Below are positions 35,253 through 43,731 of a stretch of 64,000 bases of DNA, piece after piece. The stretch is taken from positions 124,001 through 188,000 of the forward strand of contig CAMDUE010000001.1 of NCBI GenBank assembly GCA_945877575.1. The letters run 5' to 3'. Numbering within the stretch: position 1 is the first letter of the stretch; each line of letters starts with the position of its first letter. The position numbers and the translations under genes were made by a program. Origin of the DNA: Chitinophaga pinensis. GTDB lineage: Bacteria > Bacteroidota > Bacteroidia > NS11-12g > UBA955. The notes beneath the pieces are model-generated. The model searched no databases. It saw only the letters and a program-made list of their open reading frames with translations, and had not been told where the DNA came from.

Positions 35253-36340
35253 AACACTTAAATAAATATCGAATCTTATTCTTTTTCGCGTCGGCTTTGG
35301 TGCTGTATTCTTTAATTGGTGGTCTAACCATAAAATTAAAGCCTGGTATCTCTGCTGTTGATAAAACATTGATTAAATCTGACTCAATACAATTTTTGGG
35401 AATTGAACTTTATAATTGTCCTGAAGAAATAAAGATCAATAGACTAGTAGTAGTAAAAAAAGATCTACTTTGGGAAACTCCCGGAAGTCAGCTTATTCGT
35501 AAAGATAAGACTCTAACTTCTCCAATTAGTATCAATTTAGGAAAGGCTTCATCTGGCTTATGCGATGTATTGCTGGAGGTAGAAACCAAAGAAAATACTC
35601 CATCATGGATGTATTTTCCACAAGCATTTTGGATTGAAAAATCAATGAGCGATACATTGTCAATAGGAAATGGCAAGGTCGCTACGTTGGAAGAGATTTC
35701 TAGTTCGGGGGAGCTTAAATTGATTGATGAAGTGGAATTTGGCTTTCCAAACAGAACCATTTTAAACGAAAGTATTCGCAATCTTCTGTATCATGTACCC
35801 ATGTGGTTCAGTATGATTTTCTTGTTAGGTGTTTCAGCTATAGCTTCAATACTTTATTTAAGAAAAGGCGACATGTTCTATGATTTACTGTCAGATAGCT
35901 TTTTAAAAATAGGAATATTAAACGGCATTTTGGGATGTTTGACGGGTGCTGCATGGGCAAGGGTAACTTGGCAAAGTTGGTGGCCAGCCGAAGATCCTAA
36001 GTTAAATGGAGTTGCAATAGGTTTGTCTATGTACCTTGCATATTTGATATTAAGATCTTCCATTCAAGACCCATACCAAAAGGCGAGAATTTCTTCTGTA
36101 TATAGTGTCTTGATTTATCCAATTTTTATGGCATTGATTGCCATAATGCCCAAGCTTACTGAGGGTTCACTTCATCCTGGTTCTGGTGGATCTGTTGGTT
36201 TTAATCAATACGATCTTGACAATACCTTGAGAATGTTCTTTTATCCCGCTATTTTGGGTTGGATAGGAGTATTTAGTTGGATAGCCATTATGCGGATTAG
36301 AATTAAAAAACTCGAAGAATTAACCTTAGAACAAGACTAG
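35249..36340 (+). CDS. ccmC: CcmC-like haem exporter protein with N-terminal extracytoplasmic domain
   Basis: Cytochrome c maturation protein. After one N-terminal membrane helix (residues about 9-27) come about 150 soluble residues, probably periplasmic, then the CcmC core from LLYHVPMWFSMIF with five or six helices. The tryptophan-rich haem segment is AWARVTWQSWWPAEDPKL. A second loop near LHPGSGG probably carries a haem ligand. Proteobacterial CcmC lacks the extra domain. It starts in an ATGA-like overlap with proline dehydrogenase, using TTG at 35249. ccmD follows. Confidence 0.86.
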   Translation: MKHLNKYRILFFFASALVLYSLIGGLTIKLKPGISAVDKTLIKSDSIQFLGIELYNCPEEIKINRLVVVKKDLLWETPGSQLIRKDKTLTSPISINLGKASSGLCDVLLEVETKENTPSWMYFPQAFWIEKSMSDTLSIGNGKVATLEEISSSGELKLIDEVEFGFPNRTILNESIRNLLYHVPMWFSMIFLLGVSAIASILYLRKGDMFYDLLSDSFLKIGILNGILGCLTGAAWARVTWQSWWPAEDPKLNGVAIGLSMYLAYLILRSSIQDPYQKARISSVYSVLIYPIFMALIAIMPKLTEGSLHPGSGGSVGFNQYDLDNTLRMFFYPAILGWIGVFSWIAIMRIRIKKLEELTLEQD

Positions 36341-36341
36341 A

Positions 36342-36503
36342 ATGAATATTTTCCAAACATCAGATAAAGCAGCAAAATTGCTCGCTAACAATGCTAAGTT
36401 TAACGTGGTTATTGCCGTTCTGTCGATTATCTTCATTGGCATAGTCATTTATTTAGTAAAATTGGACCGAAAAGTTTCCAAACTAGAAAAGAACCAAAAA
36501 TGA
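36342..36503 (+). CDS. ccmD: CcmD-like small membrane protein
   Basis: A 53-residue frame: MNIFQTSDKAAKLLANNAKF, one transmembrane helix (about residues 20-40), then a basic, charged tail VKLDRKVSKLEKNQK. This is the shape of CcmD, which holds CcmC and CcmE together during haem transfer. It starts 1 base after ccmC, and its TGA overlaps the ATG of ccmE (ATGA). CcmD is too short and divergent for firm identification by sequence; position and topology carry the call. Confidence 0.72.
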   Translation: MNIFQTSDKAAKLLANNAKFNVVIAVLSIIFIGIVIYLVKLDRKVSKLEKNQK

Positions 36504-36910
36504 AACCATTACAAATTGCTTTAATCGTTATTGCTGGGCTTGGTGTTGCAAGCGTTGTAAGTTTATACGGCAATACCACAAAATACGTTTCATTCAAAGA
36601 AGCCGATCAACTTAAAGTTGAAAATCCAAATAAAAGTTACCACATTGCTTGCAAATTAAACAAGGCGAAACCCATAGTTTACGACGCTCAAAAAGATGCA
36701 AATCATTTGGAATTTACCGCTATAGATTCTTTGAATTTCGAAAAAAAGGTGATTTTTCTGCAACCAAAGCCCCAAGATTTAGAAAGAACAGAAACCATCG
36801 TAATTATTGGTAAAAGCCAAGGTGATTATTTTCTAGCAGAAACTATATTGAGCAAATGTCCTTCAAAATATGAAGACGCTCCTGTTAAACAAGCCTCTGT
36901 TTTAAACTGA
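36500..36910 (+). CDS. ccmE: CcmE-like haem chaperone, CxxxY type
   Basis: A 136-residue protein with an N-terminal membrane anchor (residues about 4-22) and an OB-fold domain. The segment TIVIIGKSQGDYFLAETILSKCPSKY aligns with the family's haem-attachment strand. The usual HxxxY is replaced by Cys120-x3-Tyr124 (CPSKY), the variant known from archaea and some bacteria. It would carry haem between CcmC and CcmF. It overlaps ccmD by 4 bases and precedes ccmF by 1 base. Confidence 0.83.
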   Translation: MKPLQIALIVIAGLGVASVVSLYGNTTKYVSFKEADQLKVENPNKSYHIACKLNKAKPIVYDAQKDANHLEFTAIDSLNFEKKVIFLQPKPQDLERTETIVIIGKSQGDYFLAETILSKCPSKYEDAPVKQASVLN

Positions 36911-36911
36911 T

Positions 36912-39569
36912 ATGCTGACAATTTTATCGTCATTGCCCGTTAATAATAAGATGCCAGCATTTATCAACGAATGGCTTTGGCTCGGAAATCTTGGACATTC
37001 ATTTGTTGTTATTAGCTTCATCGCTACATTGCTATTTAGTTATTTTTATTTCCAAGATGCGCGTTCAGAAAATATCACATTGAAAAAATGGGCTAGAAAT
37101 TTTCTGTATTTGCATTCTTTCTCTATCGTTGCAGTATTCTCAATTTTATTCGCCATCATATTTTTTCATCGGTATGAATTCTTCTACGCTTGGAGACATT
37201 CAAGCAATGCACTTCCAGTGTATTACATGATTTCATGTTTTTGGGAAGGACAGGAAGGGTCATTTTTGTTGTGGATTTTTTGGAATTCTATCATTGCACT
37301 TATTTTAAGACGCTCCGCAGGAAAATGGGAGAGCCCGGTCATCGCCATTATTGGATTAGGACAAATTGCATTAGGTTCCATGCTTCTAGGTTTTCATTGG
37401 GGTGACCTCAAAATAGGTAGCAGCCCGTTTGACTTATTAAGAGATGTTAGACCCGAATTCTTGAATATTCCTATCCTTGGTAGTATTGGCGTTGAAAATT
37501 ATTTACAAGTATTTAAAGACGGTAATGGCCTAAACAAGTTGCTACAAAACTATTGGATGGTCATTCATCCGCCCACATTGTTCCTTGGATTTGCATTGGC
37601 CATTGTGCCTTTTGCATACAGTGTTGCGGCTCTTTGGAAAAGAGATCAAAGATCTTGGATACATCCTGCAATCATTTGGAGTATCGCTTGTGTAGGTATT
37701 CTGGGTGCCGGAATTATTATGGGTGGATTTTGGGCATACGAGAGTTTATCTTTCGGGGGATATTGGGCCTGGGATCCTGTTGAGAATGCATCTTTATTGC
37801 CCTGGTTGATCATGACATCTGCTTTGCATATGTTGCTAATCAGCAAAAACACAGGAAGACATTTATTTACTTCTCATTTATTGACACAAATTTCGTTTTG
37901 GCTTGTTCTTTACGCCACTTTTTTAACCAGAAGCGGAATATTAGGAGAGGCAAGCGTTCACTCGTTTACTGATTTGGGACTCAGCGGACAATTACTGTTG
38001 TTTTTGTTTGGATTTATTGGACTATCAACGGCAGTATCTTTCGTAAATACTGATAAACGATTAAAATTCACGATTGCAATATTAGCATTTTTTGCGTTAG
38101 TCGTTATAGCATCTTATTCAATACCTGCAAGTTGGAAAGATAATTACACAACGGCAATTAAATACATTGGCATTGGACTATTCGTAGCTGTTTTGGGTTT
38201 GTATTTGAAAAACTTGTATAAATCTCAAAAAACCGAATTAGCAGATGAACACTTATTGAGCCGTGAATTTTGGATATTTCTAGGTTCATTGTTCATCATA
38301 TTGTCACTGGTTCAAGTTTTTAGCGCTACTTCCATTCCAGTTTTCAATAAATTGTTTGGGTTAATAAATGCAGTGCCTCAAGCACAAGATTACAACAACA
38401 TCCAACTTTGGATGGCGATGCCCATCATGTTGTTAATGTCGGTTGGACAATATTTCAGATATAAAGAAACTCAATGGACCGATCTTTTGCGTGATTTAAA
38501 ATGGCCAGCAATCATCAGTATCATTGCCTTCGGTGCGCTTACTTGGGGTTTTGAAATTGAAGAATTTCCATTTATTCTCTTTTTGTTCTTTGGAGTTTTA
38601 CTTAGTGGATTGAATTTTGCATTTCTATTTAGAAAAAGAAAAAATCAAGTACTAAGATGGGGAGCATCAATCTCCCATTTTGGATTTGGTGTTTTGTTAA
38701 TCGGTGTTTTGGTTTCATCTGTTAAGAAGAACGTTCTTACAACTTCACAAGAAGGCATTAATCTTGCGCCGGAACACGATCAATCGGGGAAAATCGATGA
38801 AAAAGGCATCCAATTCAACAGAGAAAATAAAATTCTTTATCAAGGTGAGCCCGTGGATTTGATTGGTTATAAAGCAGTTTATTTGGGATCTAAAAAAGGG
38901 ATTCATTACGATTCATTGGATGAATTCTTTACGGTGTCATTTGTATCGAAAACCAATCCGAAAGATTCATTTAAACTTGTCCCCAAAACTCAGAATAATC
39001 CTCAAATGGGCCTATTGGCTGAGCCATCTACCAAGCATTACTTGCACAAAGATGTTTTTACGCATGTCAATTATCAAAGCGGGATGGATAAGACAGAACC
39101 TTACAGTTCTTTCAAGTTAGACACTCTTTATGTAGGACAAAAAGGGACTAGTTCTTCTGGTAAATGCCAATATATTGTGAAAGCAATTGAAAAAGCTAGC
39201 CGTGAAAATGGATTAGCATTGAGGTTGGAAGTAGAAGTTGAGAGATTGAATGAAAAGGAAATCATTCATCCCGAAATTCTAATTAATGAGCAAACTGGAA
39301 GTTTAGAATCATTACCGGTACAACTAGATAAACTTGGATTTTTCATGACCATCAATAGTTTTGATATTCAAGATCCAGATCCTTCAAAACAAAAAATAGC
39401 CTTTGTAGTTCAAACTGGCGAAAAGACTCCAGTCAAGAATTATATTGTTGTAAAGATTATTGAATTTCCATGGATAAACTTAGTTTGGTTTGGAACCATT
39501 ATCATGGTTATTGGTTTTGCATTCGCAATAATCGATAGAATCTTAGCTCAAAAAAGAGTCATGGCCTAA
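36912..39569 (+). CDS. ccmF: CcmF/NrfE-family haem lyase
   Basis: Large polytopic protein of 885 residues that attaches haem to apocytochrome c outside the membrane. Helices are spread over residues 25-620; the WWD motif is GGYWAWDPVENASLLPW (about residues 278-294), with flanking His candidates in MVIHPPTLF and SALHMLL. A roughly 200-residue extracytoplasmic domain (about 630-850) precedes a final helix. It is the end of the ccmCDEF set. It is longer than proteobacterial CcmF (about 650), mainly through the C-terminal domain. Confidence 0.92.
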   Translation: MLTILSSLPVNNKMPAFINEWLWLGNLGHSFVVISFIATLLFSYFYFQDARSENITLKKWARNFLYLHSFSIVAVFSILFAIIFFHRYEFFYAWRHSSNALPVYYMISCFWEGQEGSFLLWIFWNSIIALILRRSAGKWESPVIAIIGLGQIALGSMLLGFHWGDLKIGSSPFDLLRDVRPEFLNIPILGSIGVENYLQVFKDGNGLNKLLQNYWMVIHPPTLFLGFALAIVPFAYSVAALWKRDQRSWIHPAIIWSIACVGILGAGIIMGGFWAYESLSFGGYWAWDPVENASLLPWLIMTSALHMLLISKNTGRHLFTSHLLTQISFWLVLYATFLTRSGILGEASVHSFTDLGLSGQLLLFLFGFIGLSTAVSFVNTDKRLKFTIAILAFFALVVIASYSIPASWKDNYTTAIKYIGIGLFVAVLGLYLKNLYKSQKTELADEHLLSREFWIFLGSLFIILSLVQVFSATSIPVFNKLFGLINAVPQAQDYNNIQLWMAMPIMLLMSVGQYFRYKETQWTDLLRDLKWPAIISIIAFGALTWGFEIEEFPFILFLFFGVLLSGLNFAFLFRKRKNQVLRWGASISHFGFGVLLIGVLVSSVKKNVLTTSQEGINLAPEHDQSGKIDEKGIQFNRENKILYQGEPVDLIGYKAVYLGSKKGIHYDSLDEFFTVSFVSKTNPKDSFKLVPKTQNNPQMGLLAEPSTKHYLHKDVFTHVNYQSGMDKTEPYSSFKLDTLYVGQKGTSSSGKCQYIVKAIEKASRENGLALRLEVEVERLNEKEIIHPEILINEQTGSLESLPVQLDKLGFFMTINSFDIQDPDPSKQKIAFVVQTGEKTPVKNYIVVKIIEFPWINLVWFGTIIMVIGFAFAIIDRILAQKRVMA

Positions 39570-39575
39570 AAATCT

Positions 39576-40310
39576 ATGAAAAACCATCCTATTTATATCA
39601 TTGGTAAAGGTAATTTAGGGTGGCATTTAGCTCAGTTATTTGAAATCAATCAAATAGAATCCAAAGGATGGTTGTCATCCAGAGAATCTTTGGAATGTTT
39701 TGATTTGACTAACGAAGCCATTCTATTTTTAACAGTATCAGATAGTGTGATTGAGAAAATCGTATGTGAATTACTCAATAAAAATAATCGGTTAATCATT
39801 GTTTACTGTAGTGGTTCGATTGATATTGTATCAAAATATCCAGAAAATGTAATTTGTTGGTATCCATTGTACTCCTTTACTAAAGGAATACCCGTTGACT
39901 GGAATAAAGTACCTGTATTTACTGAAATTGGAGATTCCTCAATTCAACAGATGATTGGGAATATAAATAAGCAGTTAAATATAAAATCAGTAGAGATTTC
40001 GGCAGAAATTCGTAAAAGACTTCATTTGTCAGCGGTTTTTATAAATAATTTTACCACGGCTTGTGCAATTGCTGCTAACACAGTACTAAATGATTCAAAA
40101 TTATTTACCTATTTATTGCCAATACTAAATCAAACCGTAGAAAAAATTTCAGACTACAACAGGGATGAATTGGTGAATATTCAAACGGGACCAGCAAAGA
40201 GAAGAGATGAAATTGTAATTGAAGAACATTTGGCATTATTAAAATCTTTAGCATCCGAACGTCAACTTTATGACGCTGTTTCTAAATATATTAAACAAAA
40301 AACAAAATAA
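39576..40310 (+). CDS. Rossmann-like DUF2520 domain protein
   Basis: A 244-residue protein with an N-terminal NAD(P)-binding fold (IYIIGKGNLGWHLAQLF; dinucleotide loop GKGNLG) and a helical C-terminal DUF2520 domain, seen in LHLSAVFINNFTTACAIAAN and the GPAKRRDE segment. It resembles F420/NADP- or 6-phosphogluconate-type dehydrogenases; the substrate is unknown. It lies 6 bases after ccmF and is probably co-transcribed. Confidence 0.87.
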   Translation: MKNHPIYIIGKGNLGWHLAQLFEINQIESKGWLSSRESLECFDLTNEAILFLTVSDSVIEKIVCELLNKNNRLIIVYCSGSIDIVSKYPENVICWYPLYSFTKGIPVDWNKVPVFTEIGDSSIQQMIGNINKQLNIKSVEISAEIRKRLHLSAVFINNFTTACAIAANTVLNDSKLFTYLLPILNQTVEKISDYNRDELVNIQTGPAKRRDEIVIEEHLALLKSLASERQLYDAVSKYIKQKTK

Positions 40311-40319
40311 TTACTTGTT

Positions 40320-40352
40320 TTGTTAAACAAATTGTGTTAATTTGTTTAATAA
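40320..40352 (+). repeat. AT-rich inverted repeat / hairpin before a small unknown gene
   Basis: TTAAACAAATT (40323-40333) and AATTTGTTTAA (40339-40349) are perfect 11-base arms around GTGTT. The stem extends three more pairs (40320-40322 with 40350-40352), one a G.U wobble on the plus strand. It lies 9 bases after the DUF2520 stop and 9 bases before the next ATG. No T-tract follows, so it is not a classical terminator. Confidence 0.6.
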
Positions 40353-40361
40353 TTCAACAAA

Positions 40362-40721
40362 ATGTCTCCTGTAGCTGGTTATTTATCAAACGAAAAGCAT
40401 CTTTTCGAATATTTGGGCCTCGAAATATATTTGAGTACCCGCAATCAGCAACCTCTGGTTATTTATGGAAGATCTGAAGATCAACTATCTACTGTTGTCA
40501 TCAATTTTGAAGATGGAGTATATAAAGGGATCGAGTTGCAGCATGTTCCTGATTTTCAAGAATTATCACCTAAAGACAAGGAAAAACTTCTTGAGATTAT
40601 TGATTATAACCTCCCCGATATTATTAAGTTTTGGATTGATGTTTTTGTTTACAATAAGAAAGTGCCGTTTGAAAAAGTCCTAAAACCCATTCAAACGACA
40701 CAATCATCTCAAACTCGTTAG
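40362..40721 (+). CDS. Unknown small soluble protein
   Basis: A 119-residue acidic protein with no signal peptide or membrane segment. Predicted strands (LGLEIYLSTRNQQPLVIYG, STVVINFEDGVYKG) are followed by helices (EKLLEIIDYNLPDIIKFWIDVF). The layout faintly recalls DUF4160-type proteins, but I cannot support that. It ends in a 4-base overlap with the convergent TonB receptor gene and is preceded by a striking hairpin. Confidence 0.65.
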   Translation: MSPVAGYLSNEKHLFEYLGLEIYLSTRNQQPLVIYGRSEDQLSTVVINFEDGVYKGIELQHVPDFQELSPKDKEKLLEIIDYNLPDIIKFWIDVFVYNKKVPFEKVLKPIQTTQSSQTR

Positions 40722-42838
40722 ATAATATCATATCTCAATCCAATGTAGATCATTCTACCATTGGCCGGAGCCCAGTTAAAAGCCGCATCAAAGATTCGAT
40801 CTCCACCAACTGGAGGAAGTGTTATCAGTGGCATATTTAAAATGGGGTCATTTTGCATAAAGTTAAACACATTTTCAATTCCTAAATAAGTCTCAAACTT
40901 CTTACTGAATGATTTTCTCGTTTGAAAATTAAATATAGTGAACCAAGGACTATTGTTAACTTGCTCGTTGAAAGGCACGAGATTGATTAACCTCTTTGGG
41001 CCATTCAACTGAAATACGCCATCAAAATACCAATTGTTTCTAGTTTTATGGTGTAAGGTAATTAATCCACGGTGTGCGCTTTGAAAAGGATTCATTCTTA
41101 ATTGTCCAGCGATGAATTTTTGATTATCAATAAACCTGTAAGCGAATTTGACATCCGTCCGTTTTAATGGCGTAAAAGACCATTCTAAATGTACACTTCT
41201 AGTATATCCTGCTTGATTTTTTGACCTTCCTGAAATGTTGATCTCATATGGATGTGTTTCTCTATCAATGACTATTTGATAATCAAATAATGTTTGAAAT
41301 ACATCAATTGTAATGCTTGAAGGATATTCCATAAACATGAAATTCTTGTAATAAGATATACCCATATTCCAACCTCTCTCTTGTTCAAGTCCAAAAGTGG
41401 GAGAACTTAAACTTGCATCTTTTACATTCATTGAATTGATGTACAACGATCTATTGCTGATTAAATTGGGCAGATGCTCTGCAAAAACATAGGGTGACCT
41501 TCTGGCATAACCACCTTGAAAAAATAACTTATTGTTGGAATTGAATTCCCATTTACCATGAAGTCGGGGAGTGGCATACCAACCAAAAAGATTGTGATAA
41601 TCAGTGCGAATACCACCAACCATGGTAAGATTGCCTGAATTATAAACCCATTCTGCAAATGCACCCAACTGAATTTCATTGAATTCGTTATTTACTTTAG
41701 TTGAACTTGGCACATAAAACCAACTGTCTACATCAGTAAATTCCTCAGCCAATTGAGTAAACAGGGTAGATATTCCCGTTTTAAGTCCCCAATTTTCAGT
41801 TAATTCAGCCTGGTAAAGACCAGAATAGCTAAAACGCATCTCACGAGCTTGATACTTTCTATCTAATACATCCCCAGAAACCTTAAAAGGCATTAGATTA
41901 TAATCCATATTGTGAACGGATAGATTTAAGATATTCCCAAAAGTGTTTTCCGAGTTTGATGGTATAATTCCGAGCTTCGCGTAAACATCGAGTCTTGATT
42001 CATTGCTTTTAAAGTTAAAAACATCAGAATTGGGATCTATTTGCGTTCCACCGATAGAATTCGTTACACCGGCCACTTTTTGATCGTTCCAAAAAGTAGC
42101 ACCTAGTTTACCTTCCAAATTCTTTGTTTGAAAATCACTGTGATTGCCTAGATATATTCTATCTGTCATTGGCATATCAGAGAAACCATCTTTATTTCTA
42201 TCTGTAGTCATCCATTGCTGTCCTGAATGCAGATAGGTGAAGTTTTTCCAGTTCTTTTTATTTGCTGTGTAAATAATTGAATTGACTTCCGTTCGGCCTT
42301 GGTCATTTTGATATACATTAAAATGGAATCGAGGTTCGTTGTGTTTGGATTTAAGTGCATAATCAATACCACCTATAATTCCTTCAAATCCAAGTGTTGC
42401 AGAACCAACCCCTTTGGCGATTCTCACATCACTTACAAAATCACCGGGAATATTCGATAATCCATTTAAAGTAACTATCCCATTAAATTGAGGTAAGTTA
42501 TCTCTAGTCAATAGTATGTATTTACTGTTTAGTCCCATCATTTCAACTTGTTTGATGCCTGTAATTCCATCGCTGTTAGAAACTTCAACAGCATTACTCA
42601 GCTCAAAACTCTCGGATAAAGTGCAACATGCCGCCTTTTTAAATTCATTTTCAGACATGAGTGTCTTCAACTGCGCTCCGTGATGATCATGAGAGGTTCC
42701 TTCATCTTCAACGGTTACATCAACTTGTTCAATCTTTGCGGTATCAGCAGATTGCGCTTTCAAGTTACCGGCTTGAGTAGCGCAAATCAATAATACCAAA
42801 GCTATTTTCAATAGCAATTTGAGAATGTTGTTCATCAA
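40718..42838 (-). CDS. TonB-dependent outer-membrane receptor, probable metal-related
   Basis: Outer-membrane active transporter, 706 residues. After a signal peptide ending near NLKAQ comes a His-rich stretch (SHDHHGAQ), a Cys pair in KKAACCTLSESFEL, and the plug domain (GIKQVEMMGLNSKYILLTRDNLPQ; RIAKGVGSATLGFEGIIGG). The beta-barrel ends RMIYIGLRYDII. It lacks the carboxypeptidase-like domain and SusD partner of glycan systems. The plug and CC motif match, from memory, a Bacteroidota receptor family found next to heavy-metal-associated proteins, as here (3 bases after the HMA gene). The substrate is unproven. Confidence 0.88.
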   Translation of the reverse strand: MMNNILKLLLKIALVLLICATQAGNLKAQSADTAKIEQVDVTVEDEGTSHDHHGAQLKTLMSENEFKKAACCTLSESFELSNAVEVSNSDGITGIKQVEMMGLNSKYILLTRDNLPQFNGIVTLNGLSNIPGDFVSDVRIAKGVGSATLGFEGIIGGIDYALKSKHNEPRFHFNVYQNDQGRTEVNSIIYTANKKNWKNFTYLHSGQQWMTTDRNKDGFSDMPMTDRIYLGNHSDFQTKNLEGKLGATFWNDQKVAGVTNSIGGTQIDPNSDVFNFKSNESRLDVYAKLGIIPSNSENTFGNILNLSVHNMDYNLMPFKVSGDVLDRKYQAREMRFSYSGLYQAELTENWGLKTGISTLFTQLAEEFTDVDSWFYVPSSTKVNNEFNEIQLGAFAEWVYNSGNLTMVGGIRTDYHNLFGWYATPRLHGKWEFNSNNKLFFQGGYARRSPYVFAEHLPNLISNRSLYINSMNVKDASLSSPTFGLEQERGWNMGISYYKNFMFMEYPSSITIDVFQTLFDYQIVIDRETHPYEINISGRSKNQAGYTRSVHLEWSFTPLKRTDVKFAYRFIDNQKFIAGQLRMNPFQSAHRGLITLHHKTRNNWYFDGVFQLNGPKRLINLVPFNEQVNNSPWFTIFNFQTRKSFSKKFETYLGIENVFNFMQNDPILNMPLITLPPVGGDRIFDAAFNWAPANGRMIYIGLRYDII

Positions 42839-42841
42839 CCG

Positions 42842-43210
42842 TTAAAAATCATCGTCAGATCTGTACTTGCAACAACCCGGTAAATTGTTGTATACTAAAT
42901 CATCAGCTTTAACTTGTTCGGTGTCGTGACCTGCGCTAGCAATAATATTATGTAATTGAATTTCCTTAAATTGTGCAGCATTATATACAATAAAAATCTT
43001 TTTATTGTTGAGGTCATAGATGGCTTGATAGACACCTTTCACATCCAGTGCGTTTTCAATGCGCTTCTTACACATGTCACAATTACCACCAACACCAAAG
43101 GTGATTTGGACTTTTATTTTTTTTGTTTTCGATGCTCCACATTGGGTGAATGACACCAATGCAAGCGCTGCTGCAAAAAGAGCTTTTATAATGTTTTTTA
43201 CTTTTTTCAT
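42842..43210 (-). CDS. Secreted HMA-domain metal-binding protein
   Basis: A 122-residue exported protein. The N-terminal hydrophobic signal ends near SFTQC24, a possible but non-ideal lipobox. A heavy-metal-associated domain follows, with Cys44 and Cys47 in GNCDMCKKRIE, and a C-terminal Cys pair in LPGCCKYRSDDD. The fold suggests copper or zinc binding in the periplasm. It lies between a Cys-rich protein and a TonB receptor in one minus-strand unit. A 16-bp hairpin precedes it by 17 bases. Confidence 0.85.
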   Translation of the reverse strand: MKKVKNIIKALFAAALALVSFTQCGASKTKKIKVQITFGVGGNCDMCKKRIENALDVKGVYQAIYDLNNKKIFIVYNAAQFKEIQLHNIIASAGHDTEQVKADDLVYNNLPGCCKYRSDDDF

Positions 43211-43227
43211 TTGTATTTTATTTGAAT

Positions 43228-43267
43228 TAATTTAAATTTATCGAAGGAAAGCGATAAATCTAAATTA
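43228..43267 (-). repeat. Long AU-rich hairpin between the Cys-rich and HMA genes
   Basis: Arms 43228-43243 and 43252-43267 (16 bases) with an 8-base loop. On the minus-strand transcript all 16 positions pair, one as G.U; on the plus strand the same position would be A.C. The upstream arm includes the last codons and TAG of the Cys-rich gene, and the structure ends 17 bases before the HMA start codon. There is no T-tract, so a translation/processing element or protein-binding site is likelier than a terminator. Confidence 0.65.
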
Positions 43268-43664
43268 CCCAAACATCATACTGAACCAACAACGAAGGTG
43301 GGACTTTTTTTCTCAGCCGATGCTGAGTAAGGAATTTATTAGAACAATTATGAAAATGACCAAAATCAAACTGGGGAAATTGAGGGCGATGGCTGGCTAA
43401 ATCAATTTGAACCGTTGATTTAGAATTTTCCAACTTTTCTGTATTTTGGAATTTTGCTGTAAAATAGTAAAAATGACTTTCGGATTCCGTGCAGCAGCAG
43501 CCATTGGAAAATAACTGATCTGATGAATTTGTTATATTATTTTTAACGGCAGGAAGACAGCAATTAATCTCATCATTTTCGCAACAACTATCAATGGCAA
43601 ACTCAACCAAACCTGAACTTATCAGATTGACGAAAACCAACAATATTGCGGCGATTTGCCTCAT
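43260..43664 (-). CDS. Cysteine-rich exported protein, metal-operon leader gene
   Basis: A 134-residue protein with an N-terminal signal (MRQIAAILLVFVNLISSG) and clustered cysteines: SCCENDEINCC and NGCCCTE; later histidines occur in FGHFHNCSN and THRL-like positions, and VPPSLL lies near the C-terminus. The CC/PP pattern loosely recalls the HYC_CC_PP type of Bacteroidota proteins, but I am not sure. It is the first gene of the unit with the HMA protein and TonB receptor, so a metal-binding role is inferred from composition and context only. Confidence 0.7.
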   Translation of the reverse strand: MRQIAAILLVFVNLISSGLVEFAIDSCCENDEINCCLPAVKNNITNSSDQLFSNGCCCTESESHFYYFTAKFQNTEKLENSKSTVQIDLASHRPQFPQFDFGHFHNCSNKFLTQHRLRKKVPPSLLVQYDVWVI

Positions 43665-43670
43665 TTCATA

Positions 43671-43678
43671 CGAATATA
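43671..43678 (-). promoter_or_regulatory. Candidate -7 element (TATATTCG) of the metal operon
   Basis: Seven of eight match to TAnnTTTG, 6 bases before the ATG of the Cys-rich gene. The same C-for-T variant occurs before recF, pdhA and the TPR gene. Confidence 0.4.
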
Positions 43679-43731
43679 CAAGTTAATTTGTTGTACTCAT
43701 AAATCATGGTTAATATCGTAGGTAATTCCAC

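Noticed and set aside
40740-40764. Hairpin CCAATG...CATTGG at the 3' end of the TonB receptor gene
   Set aside because: Stem has a bulge, no T-tract on either strand, and lies in conserved beta-barrel C-terminal codons; probably incidental.
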